A DNA stretch of 64,000 nucleotides from Nymphaea colorata. Lineage: Eukaryota; Streptophyta; Magnoliopsida; Nymphaeales; Nymphaeaceae. Below, one piece after another: positions 1 to 13,774 of this stretch. Below the pieces are notes generated by a model that was not told the DNA's origin, made no database searches, and saw nothing but the letters and a program-made list of their open reading frames with translations. The stretch lies in contig NC_045138.2 in the NCBI RefSeq assembly GCF_008831285.2, positions 2,706,143-2,770,142 of the forward strand. The letters are read 5' to 3'. The position numbers were made by a program, and so were the translations under genes. Every line of letters starts with the position of its first letter. Within the stretch, counting starts at the first letter, position 1.

Positions 1-3000
1 AAGTTTTTTTTTTTTTTACAATATAATTTTATGAATATGAACTTAAGAGTGATTTGATGAGAAACACGTATTAAGTTAGTCATTTTTAAACATGAATCAC
101 AATTCTTAATACTAAAAAAGTAACGGCTCTTATAACATCAAAATTTTTGCAGTATAAAAATCAATGTTTTTTTTTTTTTTTTACAAAAAATAACTTGAAT
201 TAATACATGATTTACATTGCATAACTGTTTATGGACATGTTAGGATGTTCATATTTTGTTTACAATATCTTTTAATACAAAAATAAGAGGTCTAGCTTTT
301 GTCTCTAACTCCAGTAGGCTGCCACAATTACTCATATTTTGTTCTTCATGTGTTTTTCACATATCATACTTGCATTTGGCTGCAAAGCTGCAAATCAGAA
401 CTACACCAGCTTTGAATCCAAAACTTGCTTTAGTTTCTGTTTGGTAAAATCCTATTAGTAATTGTGCCTTTATTTCTTCACCAAATTTGACTAAGTGGAT
501 CGAAATGTATTTATATTGATGGCCGAATAGATTTATTCCATAGACAAATACAGCTAGGTGTGCCCAACCATGAGGTCATGTTTCGTTATATTTCCAAGAT
601 ATATATATATATATATATATATTTCTGTGATTATATACCGGGATTGACATTTTCATCTTTCTGACAAGTCACATGGCCGGAGAAGAAATTTCAGGCCATG
701 GCCGTTGGCCTTGAAGTTGACAACCGCAAGAAAGACAGCTGGTATGTATCTCTCATTGTCATTGAGCTGAAAGAAGAACGACCTTTTTTGTCCAATGAAT
801 TGTTGGCCTGAAAATGGATCGGATTTTGGGACCCAGATCCATATCAGGTCAGCTTGCACTCGATACCAAAACGTTAAAACTCTCAATACCAGATCCCACA
901 TATTGAGGGGTCAAAACTATAGTTTCAAAATTTTAAAGAGATGGAAATGAAAATTTTTTAAATTTATATATATTTTAAACTAATTTTTTTATATTTACAT
1001 ATATAAACTTTTAAAGTTTTTAAAATCTGAGGAAGGGGCAAGACCCCTGCCGGCTACTAATTGAAAATAAAGGACAGGTAAAAGGTTGAAATTGAAACCA
1101 TCAAGTTAAAGAAGCAAGTCAATATTCATGATATATTTCTATTTGTTTAGGTGATCAGAAGGATATGTTGGTACCAGGTGGTGCGATCTTCACGTACTTC
1201 AACTTGTATGTACTTTAATTTGTATGTACGAACCTCCTCACTTCTATGGTATTTTATGATATAGGAGCATGGCCCCTAAGGTGACATCTTCATTAATTTG
1301 TGTATTTTATAAGTTTGCCTAACCTTGCTAGCTCATTAAAAAAGAAAAAAGGGTTGGCGAGACATTGTTGTCTTCACAGAAAAGGTCAATTGGTTCATTT
1401 TCTTCTCAAAGTGCCGCGTGAACATTCTTTGACTAGAAACCAAATTTCATTGCATGGTTGAACAAGTTCGTCTAAGTTCAGCCATGCAGCAAGGGAGTGT
1501 GGGAGTACTCTACTCTGAAGCTCACTTTCCTCTCCTTACTCTTAATAAAAGAGAGAACACTCAAGAACTCCACCTTAACTCGACTCTGTGACTCCTATAG
1601 AACATGGCTTTGTTTCACATGAGAGAGATGAGTCAGGTATCCGGCCCTGGAGTAGAGTCAAGTTCATCAATTCACTTGCCCCTCCCATCTCCTAATTGTG
1701 TTTCATGAGAGTGACTACATAAGAAAGCTCGATCTCGGCCCGAGATTGAGACTGGTCTACTACCTGACATATATTGGGGGCCATGGACTAGACACGACAC
1801 AACTTTAGACCTTGGGAGGAAGGGTAAAAGAGCTTCGGCTCTCATTTGGGCAGTAGGATACTACAACTACATACCTAAAGAAAACTCAATCTCAAGAAAA
1901 GGAAGCTTTCTTTTGGTGCGACTTTTTAATAATTGAAAACAGCTAATTAAACTTATGATCGTCGGCAGAGCTCGCTTGACTTGGTTTGATTTGGTCAAGT
2001 TTACTCCCCACCAAATGGTATATTCAATTATTATTACCACTCACCCAATTCATTTTCAATAATAAGGTTCGGTAAAGTTAGAAGTCCATAATGAAATAAA
2101 ACTTTTTTAAAAACAAGCTTGATGTGAACACATACTTAAACCAGCTTTCAGGGGAGAAGATTTTTCAAAGAGATCGAAGCAGTTACTCCTTTTTAATTCA
2201 AGAGTTCTGTTTACTACCATTTGCAATTCAAAAGAATAGCACTTACGAGAATCGAACTGATGACTTGACTTTCACCAGTTCATCAACTCGATTAACTATG
2301 CTAGGACCCTTGGGGCACCTAAACAACTTCCAAGAAATAACATAAAACTCTCACTGGGACCCCACATTATAGGTCTATAACTTTTAGTTAAAACAAGAGA
2401 TCCTGCACTTTGATCGACGTCATTCCATTTGGTCTTAAGAAGAGACAAGAAAATAATAAAAAAAGAAAAGGGTTCTTGCTTGAGTTTCTGCTTGGCAGCA
2501 AGATGGTAGCTGTCTTCCTCGTCTTCCATGAAGCTGGTGGACCCTCTGAATCTTAAAAACTGGTTTTCTTTCTTCTCAAACGAAGCATGCATGGATGCTT
2601 CCTTTTCTTCGTGGCGCTGACGCCTACAGACTTTATCTTTTATCTTGGGAGTACAGTGTGCATCTGTAATGGATCAAATTCTAAGTGCACAAAATTCAAA
2701 CGCCGAGAGATCCTCTGATCAGTATCCTGAAGACAGCTATCATTGCACCATGACCTTGTTAACGAGACGAAGCTTCAAAGAAATGACATTGATACGTTCT
2801 ACCATTATTAATGACAAAGTAACAATCTAGGGTAACTGTAACACCGAATGGCTCCGGAGTTAGGTGTGGGTATCTATGTCACATGGACTCTTCAAAATAG
2901 AGGTCGCACTCGTGTCGACACAATGCTGATGCTGTTCTGACACGCACTCCACCCGTGTCCTTTCTTATGCAAGTTCAATTTTTTTTATTTTTTTCTTTTT

Positions 3001-5300
3001 ATGTCTCTTTCTTTCTTTATGTATGGTAATAAAAGTAAAAAGAAATGATAGATTGAGCTAAAAAACAAGCTAAAATTATATATATTACAAATACATACAT
3101 TTATATATATGAAATAAATATATTATATATATACACCATCACCACACCCTCGCAAAAATTTCATTCAAGGGTAGGCATGTATTGGCCATATGGGGGTTGC
3201 CTCTCAACCAGAGGTTAAGTTAGACTTTAATTTTTTTTTATGGGATACTAAATATATGGTTAACAAATTTTCAATTGGTTTTGAAGAGTGTGGCCTATAT
3301 AACAAAACCTAGATCCACCCAAATCCAATTACTGGAAACAATGTTTTAAAACACCATTAATACAGCTGATCACTTTTCATTAGTACATCATGAATAATGC
3401 GACAAGCCTAACAAAGGCATGATATATGTGGTTCTTTGGTCTAGCATGTGTTTCAAAATTCTAGTAGAGATGGATCATATAAAATACTCAAAAAAATATT
3501 TTGCGAAGCAATAGTATCGTATAATCGACCGCGTGCATACTATTTCTCAAAGCAATATTACTGTATAATCGGCCGCGTGGGTACTTCCCGTGACATTTGG
3601 CCGACTTTTTCTCGAAGAGACAATGTTTTTCCAATCAAATGAGTCCTTAGAGTACCAAAACTATATACTTGTCTCCACTATGTGCTAATTGGAGTGCCTT
3701 TTTCAGTTGGCAAACAAGGCCATGCTACATGTGGGGGCAATGGACCCTCTCCCTACTTGGCCAAATCTTTTGTAGATAACCTCTTGTCTCATTTCCCCTT
3801 TTCACAGTACAAAGTAAAACGTTACACATGTGGGCCTTGATTAAATTTCTGGCTCGGCCACTGAGTGATCTTTTGGAAGAGAATAAGCAATGGGCTGCAT
3901 TTTGAACGCGCTTTGGTTGAAAGACGAATCCCATGCAAACAGGTGGCCATGTTTGATCCACATGCAGTTGGAGTTAGGAGTAGACAAAACAACTTCTTGT
4001 TGTATTGTGCATGTGATAGACCTCCATAATTCAGTCAAAGGAATAATGATCAGTTTTTCAATGTGAAAAATGAATGGGCTTTTGCAAGAGCCATCTTATC
4101 ATCATTGGTTGTTTTTCCATGCATGAAACATCATGCAAGCTCAACATTCCTTTGGCTTTTTTATCGTTCTTTTGTTTTTTCCGACTTACAGGTGGATGAC
4201 TGCATTGTCGACATTGAACAGTGCTGATGTGTATCGAACCCATATCAGCCTAAACTATATATATATATATATATATCATAGCTACTATGGACTGGCGTGG
4301 GCCACTACCCATGCCAGCCCCTGAAAACTTATATTATGATTAAGGTAGATCTAGGTGCAGCTAGGTCCAGCTGTACGCTTGTGCCCACATCAGACCTGAG
4401 TCAATGCCATGCAACCACTCATTCTCTTAAGCGAGAGATGGGTTAGTGTCCCTCATTCAAAATTTTCTAGCTCCGCCTGTGTGCGTGTTCTGTCAATACA
4501 TATATAGTATAGGCCAATTGAGCTCCATAATAGTTATTATTTGTATGAAATAATAATGAAAATTATTTCGTTTTTTTAACTTTAAGAACAAATTAAACAG
4601 GTCAATATGTGCTGGCAACATTAGTGCAGGTAGATTTTCACTTGAGCTGTCTAGTTTGTTTTTGTAATTAATTTTATAGACCAAAGAGTTGTTTTTCCTT
4701 CGTTGAAATGACATAAGCATTTACTTTAAGGGAAACGGAATGACAATCAAGTAAATTTTGATCGGCATAAACCTGCTTTTCCCAAGACCGGCAAATGGTA
4801 GTGTTAGCTATTGCCTATCTAAATAATAAAAGAACTAAATTACGCACAACAACCTAAATTTTGAGAAATAATAAATTGATGCTTAATTTTTGAGGACCAC
4901 CAAATAGGTGCTTAATTTTTTAAAGAATTTTTCAAAGGGTCACCTCTGGATGGGAAAACTTGAAGTGGATGAGTAATTTATAAAATTACGCCTCCTAAAC
5001 AAAGTTGTCATTTTATTATTTTATTTTCTAGAAACAATTTTCATTATAAAGGTAGTTTTGTAAACTGATACTCTACTCTAACTTCTTTGAGAAATTGTCA
5101 TTACAAAGGTAGTTTTATTTACTTTCTTTTGGGGTTCAAATATTCTAATCACATTTTGTTAAATAGCTTTTCTATAAAAAAATATGTTTCTTATTGTACA
5201 TTGAATTTCTTTGTGCCTTAAGTGGCAAACCAACATGAGAAAATTTCTCAAAGAAGTTAGAGTAGAATACCAATTTACAAAGATTACCCTTATATTTCCA
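1..5300. other. Gene-poor intergenic DNA
   Basis: No gene can be supported here. All open frames are short, lack family motifs and often overlap low-complexity tracts. The stretch holds poly-T and poly-A runs, TA microsatellites (about 600-622, 4256-4276, 5322-5344) and degenerate AT-rich sequence. The segment at 653-901 is somewhat less AT-rich and open on the minus strand for 82 codons, but I cannot assign it. The segment at 2640-2830 is open on the plus strand and also unassigned. Confidence 0.6.
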
Positions 5301-5557
5301 TAATTTCAATCAACATTACTATATATATATATATATATATATATTCCTATCCCTCAACCGTCTGAGCTGATTAAACTTTTGTGTCTTTCAAATAACTTCG
5401 TATATGTATGAAGCATAAACATGAGCCAAAGGAAGAATAGTTGAGACAAACAAAAAATAAAAAAGAAGGAATATATTTCTTTGCCGATCCACAAGGGTCG
5501 GGATCTAAGTTAGAGATATCTCGATGAATAACTATTACACTATGAATGTCATGAATG

Positions 5558-5607
<50 letters not shown>
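5558..5607. repeat. (TA)n microsatellite
   Basis: About 50 bp of uninterrupted TA dinucleotide, followed by a short GA tract. It creates open frames of alternating Ile-Tyr on both strands, which are not genes. Confidence 0.95.
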
Positions 5608-5610
<3 letters not shown>

Positions 5611-6076
5611 AGAGAGAGAGGGATAAAAGAACAATCACGTGAACCCCGTTTTCATTCACGTTTTGGCACATCCAATAATTGCAACCGGTCTTCGATTCCA
5701 ACTTGGACTAAAATTTCTGAAATTGAGTTGCATCCAAAGCATAATATCTCTATCAATATTCCTATTAGAATAGGCCGAAAGGTCAATTTGAATCAAATCG
5801 GTGGCAAACCAATTCAAACCGATTCAAGTGTGTCACATGTTAATTTTTAATTTTTGTAAAAATAGCTTAAGAATCTTCTACTTTTTATTGTTTTCAATTA
5901 AACATTTTAAGCTGATTCGTATCTGATTCAGCCGAATTTGGATTATAACGAGATAATCCTTGTCAAAGGATGGAGCGGGGACTCGCAGAGCCCGTCTCTG
6001 TCCTTTGTGTTGGAAAAGGAAGGGCACTAATATGCATGTTGACATACAACGGAAAATCAACTCAAGACACCAAGAG

Positions 6077-6148
6077 CAGTGGCGGAGCAAAAAAAAATTG
6101 GTTGGAGGGGTGCTCGTAAAAATACTCATATTTGGTAGGTCACTTGTG

Positions 6149-6181
<33 letters not shown>

Positions 6182-6269
6182 AGAAGAATAAATGTTTAAA
6201 GATGCCCATTCAAAAATAAAGAATTTTGAAGAAGCAGTTGCCCACACCAGTCAGCATGGTCCGCCACTG
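6077..6269. mobile_element. hAT-like MITE, CAGTGGC family
   Basis: The element starts CAGTGGCGGAGC and ends with the inverted sequence GTCCGCCACTG, about 193 bp. Flanking 8-mers ACCAAGAG and ACCTAAAG agree at 6 of 8 positions, as a decayed hAT target-site duplication would. It contains a TA/TG microsatellite and has no coding capacity. The same termini occur at 9255, 21492, 42303 and 52677. Confidence 0.6.
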
Positions 6270-6529
6270 ACCTAAAGCAGCTCTACATGTATAGATGGGG
6301 GTGCATTGTGGGGAGAAGAGAGGTTTTAGCTTTCACTCGAACGGTGGGATTGCCCACCAAAGAGGAATGTCATAAATGGTAAAGGAACAATCACGTGAAC
6401 CTCGCTTTGATTCACTTCCGCGTATTCGATAGTTGGAACCAATCTTTGTTTTCTACTTGGACTAAAATTTCCACAAGGATTCCAATGCATTAGATCCTTG
6501 TCAAATCATAGGCTTAACTCACCTATTAT

Positions 6530-6905
6530 ACATGATATTGCTCTTCCCAAGCTTGGCTTGAGCTGAGGTCACTCTGCAAGGTTAGCTCGAGCTCGACTCA
6601 ATATATTGCAGGTATGAAGCTCGAGTTGAATTCGTTAAGGCGGATGAGCACGACAATACTTCAGCCAGATTCAAGTTAGATAGCAAGCTAATAGGGGGCC
6701 AAACCGGACCTATGAGTTGAATTGGCTCAGCTCATTGAACAACCCTAGCTTTACATTAATCCGCTCGAGGTTAGTCTGCATGGACTTAATTTGTTTACAA
6801 ACTCGAGTTTTAATTTAAGCTCGAGCGCAACTGTTTAACAAAGGAGACAAACTTGAGTCAAGCTTAACTGAGCAAGTTCGAGTCGAGCCTTGAGTTAGGC
6901 TCGTT
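6530..6905. repeat. CTCGAG-rich dispersed repeat
   Basis: This stretch is dense in overlapping GCTCGAG, CGAGCTC and GAGCTCG words, unlike its AT-rich surroundings. Similar CTCGAGCTC-rich stretches lie at about 17322-17600, 60747-60990 and 63055-63190, so it is a dispersed element family. Termini at this copy are unclear. No coding frame is supported. Confidence 0.45.
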
Positions 6906-9254
6906 GCCTAAACTAACAAGTCAAAAACCCATTAGGGATTTCCAGCCCACCGTGTTCTATCATGAAATGAAATATGGGTGCAGAATTCTTGAGTTCCATG
7001 AGAATGTATTTGGATTTTAACACTCCGACAAGGCGACATGGAACGTCCAAACGTGTCGTCCATCGGTCCGCACGTTTTATGATGGCCTTGAGGACAAAAA
7101 ATGAGATAGAGAGTATCTTGAAAACTTTGTCGCAAACATTAGATAGCTTTGATGATTGAATCAAGTGATTAAAATTCCAGCCGCCCATGTCCACCACATG
7201 AACAACGATGCTATGGAACTGATCGCATGCTTAATCGATAAACTCAAAGAAAAACGGAAAAGTTTAATGCTTTACCATTTTTGAATCTTTCTGCCGATGA
7301 TTGAAAGAGAAAAGGAAAAGTTTTTTTTAAAGAACATATACAAATAAATATTTTGATTTTTAGCTAGATATATTGCGCCAATGCTTTAACATATATATTT
7401 CACAAAAACCTCTCGGTGGACCAAATTGTAAAATATAAACATTTGATACATACTGGAAACCAGAATTGAAATCTTAATACAATCATAACCCTACCTCCCC
7501 ACATTAATTTTCTTGGTTGGTTGCTCCCTTAATGTATATTGTTATACAAAAATTTCTTGTTAAGGAATACTAGTAATAAAAAGAGACAATAACATGTAAA
7601 TGAAAAATTTTGCTATAAAGTGTCGATATAAAAATAAGTATTTTTTGTGGCTCTGTATTGGCAATTGCCCACACGTGACTTTATGTTTTTAGGTCGTGTA
7701 GAGAGGCATGCATGTGGCTGTCTTCTTCTTTATGTCAGTGCGACTCTTGGCAGGGGCGTGTCACGTAAGGATTTGGGAAATGAATAACTTTCTCGAGTTT
7801 CCCAGCACTAAAAGAGGGAGGAAAGTGAAAAACTTGTGGAAAAGGTCAGCTTTAGGCAATTTATTGTTTTTTTTTTATAGCTACGTAATTTTTTGTTTTG
7901 ATCGAAAAAATTGGTGAAACTATGTTAGGGTAATGGACATCTTGCTTTTACTTTTGGGCCCACGTATTTATGGCCAATTTTACTTTTCCTCCCTCATATC
8001 AAACTGGGCCATCAAACAGTTCCAAAAGAATAAAGTTACAAAAACGTGTCCTTTTTCAGGTGTGGAACAGCAAAAGAGTGAAACAAATGTAAAGGAGGGT
8101 TACAATCTAGAGGCACCACAAATTGGAGAATCGAGGAATATTGTTTTCAAAAAAGTTTGTTTTCGAAGATCATCGAAACTAAAGACATTTGAGAACACTA
8201 AAACAAGAAACACAATTTTAATGCGGACGTAGAATAGCTGGTCAGCCCGAGAGGCTACAAACAACGCCCCCTCAGTTTGATTTTTGTGGGCGGTATTCTC
8301 GTGAACCACAAATAATGTTATGTACGACACTTGAGTCGAAGAGGAAAGGGAGTGGCGTCACCTTTCATATACTACAGGCGTGTTTTTTTTTTTATAACCA
8401 CAATTATAAACATGTGATTTTCTTTTTTACTTTCTTTTATTGAGAGGAAACAGAAGAGGGTCTAATCCTAAATTCCAAGGATCTTAAATTTGAAGATTTA
8501 TAATCAAATTAATTGAATCAGAGGTAATCAAAGTCCCCTTAGAAAAGTTGTAATAATATACCTTTATGTTCAACTACCTTAGGTTTTGTATGTCAAGTGA
8601 TTAGAAGGAAACTATCTCCGTTAAGTTTTAAATCTAAGAACAGAATGAGAAATGCCCATAAGATGAGGGCGCGTTTGTCAGTAGCTATAAAGTAAGGACG
8701 CGTTTTGTCAATAGGAGAATAGATAAGGACGCATTTAGAGACAAGAGAAAAGGCACATTTTTGAAATATGTGCGCCAGTGGTATCAATTGCGAGCTGCCG
8801 AGAAAAACTAAATCCATTATACATCACCCTTTTTACTGTACCTCATTTTAGTTCTCATAAAATAATCCCGATAGATTAACTTTTGTTTAAAACAAATTGA
8901 TTGATGTATTTATCTTATAATACCTACGTAACAAGAAATATATATTACATTTTCTTGTTTCGTACTCATCAATTAGGGTGTTGTGATCACACTTTTACGG
9001 TACAAAGAAATACCGTTCATGAGAATTGAACTGACGATGCGCCTTCTATGCGCCCACCCACCTGACCAGCTATGCTTTGCTTTTTGAGGCTCTATGTTCA
9101 TCCTTTAACTTAAAAACTCAAACTTAGATCTTTGTTTTACCTTTTTATATTATAAGCTCATTTGTTTCAAGATCATATGGAGGGAATTTGAGCTTATATT
9201 CATCATTTTCAAACTCTCAAGTTTTAATGTCAAACTAAATCAGAAGCTATCAAA
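6906..9254. other. Intergenic DNA without a supported gene
   Basis: I see AT-rich sequence, poly-T tracts and several short open frames (for example 7708-7917, 7933-8232) with no recognisable domain, codon bias or splice context. Nothing here can be called a gene. Confidence 0.5.
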
Positions 9255-9602
9255 CAATGGCAGAGCTAGAAACATCTAAATGAGGGATATTAATACCTTA
9301 AATTGTAACTTTTAGTAGGTATTTAGTAACAAGAACAACTTGTAACTCTACAAATGTGTCCAAAATTTGAGGCAAATGCATGAAACAATTTACAAGCTTT
9401 TCATTTCGCTAAAAGGACCCTTAAGGTGGTGCCAGGAATTTAAGCTGGAGGGACACTAATTGAATAACTTTAATTTTTTTTAGATGCACATATACATATA
9501 AACAATGAAATATTTAAAAACAATAAATTAAAATAAAATATATTTTGTGTGCCTAGTGTGGGCAGTTGCCCATGTACCAGCCCCCATATAGCTCTGCTAC
9601 TG
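9255..9602. mobile_element. hAT-like MITE, CAGTGGC family, degraded
   Basis: The left end reads CAATGGCAGAGCTAG and the right end is its near-inverse (reverse complement CAGTAGCAGAGCTAT). Length is about 348 bp, AT-rich and non-coding. Flanking 8-mers agree only weakly (CTATCAAA and ATGTAAAT), so the insertion is probably old. Confidence 0.45.
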
Positions 9603-10925
9603 ATGTAAATAAGTAATGAGGTATTAAGTATAGTTACAAATAATGTCTCGGAGTTTCAAATGACGAGGTTTTTATCGAGTATAATACGGCGAGTTTGAAA
9701 AAAATGAGAAAAAAAATGAAAGATGCGGTAATTTAAAAAAATAAAAAAAATAAAAAAAGTGAAAAACTAATAACACAAACTTCAAAAGATAAGTAGATTT
9801 TCAACAAATAAAAAATAAAAAATTTAAAAAAATGTTTGGCATTAAAAAAACTGAAAAAAAATGAAAAAAGTGGTACATGTGCCTATGCCAATAAATAAAA
9901 TGCTCCCTTAAAGGTCCTTTCATAATAAGGACATTGAATTATTGGTACAAATGTGCTTTAAGAATATCATGTTGTTTTGGAAAACATGAAAACATTATGT
10001 TTTCTGTTTGATTATTATATATTCATAAAGTATGTAGAATCACATCATGTTTATTGAAACAAAAAAAACAAGGCGCTCCTGATCATCTATTCTATGAACC
10101 CTATAATCACATTATGTTACATAAACACCTTGAATTTGAACCACACATATGTTTGGAAGGTGCAGGGATGTCAATGACTTGGTACTGTTGATCTAATAAA
10201 AATTCATATCTGAATGCTAATTGCATTCATATTTAATATTAAACTGAATCGACTAAATTAGATAGTTCAGTCCGATCACATGCAAATTTCAAGTCTAAGA
10301 GCTCTTGAAATACGAGCTGAGTCTACGCGCAAGTCTAAGTCAAACTCTAAAAAATATGCCCAAAGTCAAATATGGTAAGCAACAATGGGTACAAGTTTTA
10401 ACTAATTACCACCTTAAAAAAGAATCTTTGACTCAATGGTACACATGGTGACTAAGGTGGTGCAGTGGCAAATCAGAAAATTGGTTGGAGGTCACTTGTT
10501 GAAAAATACTCATATTTAGTATATTTAGTGAGGCGCCCACACACACATATATATAATTTATAGTCACAGAAAACGCGTTTTTTTTCAAAAAAAATCTGAA
10601 AAAAATGCGATAAGTTAAATGACCGTTTAAAACTTTAAGAAACGTTTAAAAACGAAAAAAACAAGTTAAAAATGTGTGTTTTTTTTTTACTCTTTTTTCA
10701 TGTTTTTCAGTTTCTTTAATGCCAAACAGTTTTTATTTTTATTTTTATTTTTATTTGTTACAAATCTACTTATTGTTTGATATTTGTGTTATTAGTTTCT
10801 CACTTATTTTATTTTTCTTTCATTTTTAGTTTTTTCAAATGTTTAAAAATTTCTGTTATTTTTCTCTTTTTTTTCAAGCTTGCCACATTATATCCGAGAA
10901 AAACCTCACCGTTTTTATTTGTAAC

Positions 10926-10958
<33 letters not shown>

Positions 10959-12700
10959 TTAAAAATGTTTATTTAAAAATAAAAATAATAAAAGACTGGA
11001 GCGAGATACCATGTGAGGCGGTGAGATAAAAGTACACAGGGTACCAATTTGAAGACCTTGAATCAAACCCTAATTCTAGGGTTGTTTTGTCTTTCATAAC
11101 GGTTAGTAGTCTAAGCTCAGTTGCGGCCAAAGGAAAAAAAAAAGTAAAAAATCATTTGATCTGGTTTTCGAGTCTCTGACCCAAACAGGCTTTGTCAATC
11201 TTGAGTCTACAAGGGTGTCGTGTCTTTGGTTATAATGGTAACGTATTGTTAGTTTGATTTTTGTAGGCACTACCATTTTGTGAGAATGGGAGCATTATAC
11301 TTGTAGTCCAAATGACATTAGTCGTATGCAACTCTAAACCCTGAGGACGACATGGAAATGAAGCCGGATTTCGGCCGTTTTGGGCTGATAATGTGAGGCC
11401 CACAGTCATAGGATGGGCGGGACATGGGTTGCGGGTGGCGGTGGGGAGGCGCTGAGACGCGGTGGGCTTCGGGTACGGATGGTCAAACGATAACGCCCAC
11501 CTGAGCAATGGAGCACAGCTCGAACCATTGCCATTTACCAACCCCCGCTTCTAGACCCAGCCAGCTGGACGCTTAAAAAATATTGTGCTGGCTGCTGGTG
11601 GAAATTACCACTCCACCCTTGCTCTCTAAGTCAATGACCTGATCCTCCCCTCCGTGTAATCGGTCTTGGATTCTGTAATGCAGTTTATGGATTCGGATCC
11701 CAATCCAAGTTCAAAATCGGATGGAAATCTGACGCGGCTGCAACAAAAAACTGGGTCATAGCCTGTTCGATCTGGATTTGGTTTGAAAATTTCAACTCCC
11801 GACCCAAAATCCATTCACATAGATTGGTAATACCCTTGCCTACCATTAAAAAGAAAGGTTCGGATAACGTAATGCTGCAGAATTAACGCGTTTAGTTGTT
11901 CAGAGTTTGATTCACTAGCGAGCATAACTCAAAGTTTGATCGGCTCTAAGAGGAATAAAAACTTTAATTCGATCCTCCTCATGAAAAATTTCTAGCTCAG
12001 CCCCTGAACCCATGTGTATATATATGAATAACATATATGGGTAGTCTACAAGATTTTATTGACTAACCTCAATTTATGCAAGGTTTTGCACTAAAACTCG
12101 TGTATCGGTGCCAACTTTATGTCTAAGTTTTTGCTGAGCTAACTTGACTGATTAAGTCGTCGGGCCTGCTAAGGTCCGGTCCGATCCGACAGCATTGCCA
12201 GAAAGGAGTAATGGACCCTACTTTGGCAAACATACAGCATAGGCTGGGGCCGAACTGGTCGACTAATCCAAATTTCCGGGCCCATTAATTTGTTCCAGAT
12301 GAATGTTCAACCAGACATCGTCACAGTTCACACATGTTTTCTCTTATTTCTGGGCCACCCTAAGTAGCTGCATTGTTGGATTTAACCTCAATCCGGTAAC
12401 CTTATAGGATCCAGTTCAATCGCAAATGAATCTCAAATCAGATCCATAAATCCGTATTTCAACTTATCTAGAAATATATGCCTATATATAGATCCATCTT
12501 ATGGTCGAATCCATATTGGTACCGAGTTTTAGATCCAGAAATGGATACAGGCCCTTAGGCTGCTGAATCTTATCAAACATTTCCAAATTCTCAGACCCAA
12601 GTCCAAACTAAAGGCATGCCCATTCAAGAGTGCATGTTTTCGGAAACTTTTCAGCTCAGACCTTAGACATGGGACTAGGATTCATATCCAATTATGAAAT
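9603..12700. other. Intergenic DNA with decayed repeats
   Basis: Contains another CAGTGGC-type left terminus near 10463 without a clear right end, a TA/TG microsatellite at 10927-10957, poly-A/T tracts, and ATCCGAAT/GGATCGGAT-rich fragments (about 11640-11820 and 12370-12790) that resemble the interior of the TAGGGATGTCAA hAT-like elements seen elsewhere. A moderately GC-rich stretch at 11300-11560 is open on the minus strand for about 100 codons but has no recognisable domain. Confidence 0.45.
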
Positions 12701-13108
12701 CATACGCGGAATCTGAATCTGATTGGTAATTGGATTTGAATTTCTTTACCAGATCCAACTAAACAAATTTGATATTGGGTGGGGGGTTGGATACGTCGGA
12801 TTCGTTTACACTCCTACCCGTAACCCGATCCATTCTCACAGACTCATTCCTTCCAGTCTGGTGTGGGCAAGCAGCAACAGCAATCGCCAGTAGAAACAAC
12901 GCTTTTGACATTTTGAGTGGTCAAACCGCAACACCCTCAAACAGCGAAGATCGCCTCCACGTCCGTGCCAGCCTTGAGTCCGAGACGAAATTTCTGAGGA
13001 TAAAATGGTAAATGTCGTTCACACTGATAGATACCATCTCACTTCGCGTAGTTGCCTGGAAGCAAGCTTCGACCATTTCCTCACGTTCATGAATCCCCGC
13101 CGAGGCCC

Positions 13109-13118
13109 CTATTTAAGT
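13109..13118 (+). promoter_or_regulatory. Candidate TATA box of the AP2/ERF gene
   Basis: CTATTTAAG lies about 110 bp upstream of the ERF start codon, at the point where the sequence shifts from AT-rich to GC-rich. That is a plausible core promoter for a gene with a short 5' UTR. This is inference from position and motif only. Confidence 0.4.
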
Positions 13119-13222
13119 ATGCACTCACTCCGCTCAGTATCCGACCAAACTTGCCGGGAAACCTGCCGGCGACGCTTTCAGGAGAAGGAAGAAACTAGTT
13201 CAGAAGAGTCGAGGGTGCACCG

Positions 13223-13759
13223 ATGGATCGGAGCGACGCCGGGGAGGGAGACTGCTCGTCAGGGGCGAACTACCGGGGCGTTCGGCGGAGGAAGTGGGGG
13301 AAGTGGGTGTCAGAGATCCGGGAGCCAAAAAAGAAGTCGCGAATCTGGCTCGGAAGCTTCGAGACGCCGGAAATGGCCGCGGCGGCCCACGACGTCGCCG
13401 CTCTCTACCTCCGCGGCAGCTCGGCGCGCCTCAACTTCCCGGAGATCGCGGGGCAGCTGCCTCGTCCCGCCAGCTCCGACCCGAACGACATCCGCCTCGC
13501 GGCGCTGCAGGCCGCACTCAGCTTCGCGCCCCCGAACTCCCGCACGGAGGAGGCTGCGGCGGAAGCTGCTTCTCCAGCAAGTGACACGCCGTTGGGTCAG
13601 TTCCCCGGCGACGAGATTCCCTTCGACTCGCCGAGGCTATGGAGGGAGTTGGCGGAGGCGATGCTGCTGAGTCCGCCGCGGTTTTGGTCCGCGGCGGAGA
13701 GCGACGTGCAGGAAGACGACGCCGATTGGGGTGGGCAGCTCTGGAATTTGTGCAAATGA
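13223..13759 (+). CDS. AP2/ERF transcription factor, DREB type
   Basis: Single-exon ORF of 178 residues. One AP2/ERF DNA-binding domain spans about residues 17-74: it opens [18 protein letters not shown], continues with [27 protein letters not shown], and closes SARLNFPE. Valine at domain position 14 and glutamate near position 19 are the DREB-subfamily signature. The KKKSRIWLG stretch and the LPRPAS extension after the domain recall the A-4 (TINY-like, ERF group III) proteins. The C-terminus is acidic and ends in an LWNL-like motif, comparable to the LWSY-type endings of activating DREB proteins. The family binds DRE/CRT or GCC-type promoter elements in the nucleus, usually in stress responses. 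The start is the first ATG in frame, just ahead of the domain. The GC-rich gene sits alone in AT-rich DNA. The family call is firm; the subgroup is less certain. Confidence 0.92.
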   Translation: MDRSDAGEGDCSSGANYRGVRRRKWGKWVSEIREPKKKSRIWLGSFETPEMAAAAHDVAALYLRGSSARLNFPEIAGQLPRPASSDPNDIRLAALQAALSFAPPNSRTEEAAAEAASPASDTPLGQFPGDEIPFDSPRLWRELAEAMLLSPPRFWSAAESDVQEDDADWGGQLWNLCK

Positions 13760-13774
13760 TGCTACCCTCCTCGG

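Noticed and set aside
13005-13670. 221-codon plus-strand ORF overlapping the ERF gene
   Set aside because: It is a shifted frame of the GC-rich AP2/ERF coding sequence; the product is Arg/Ser-rich with no domain. The frame starting at 13223 carries the AP2 domain.
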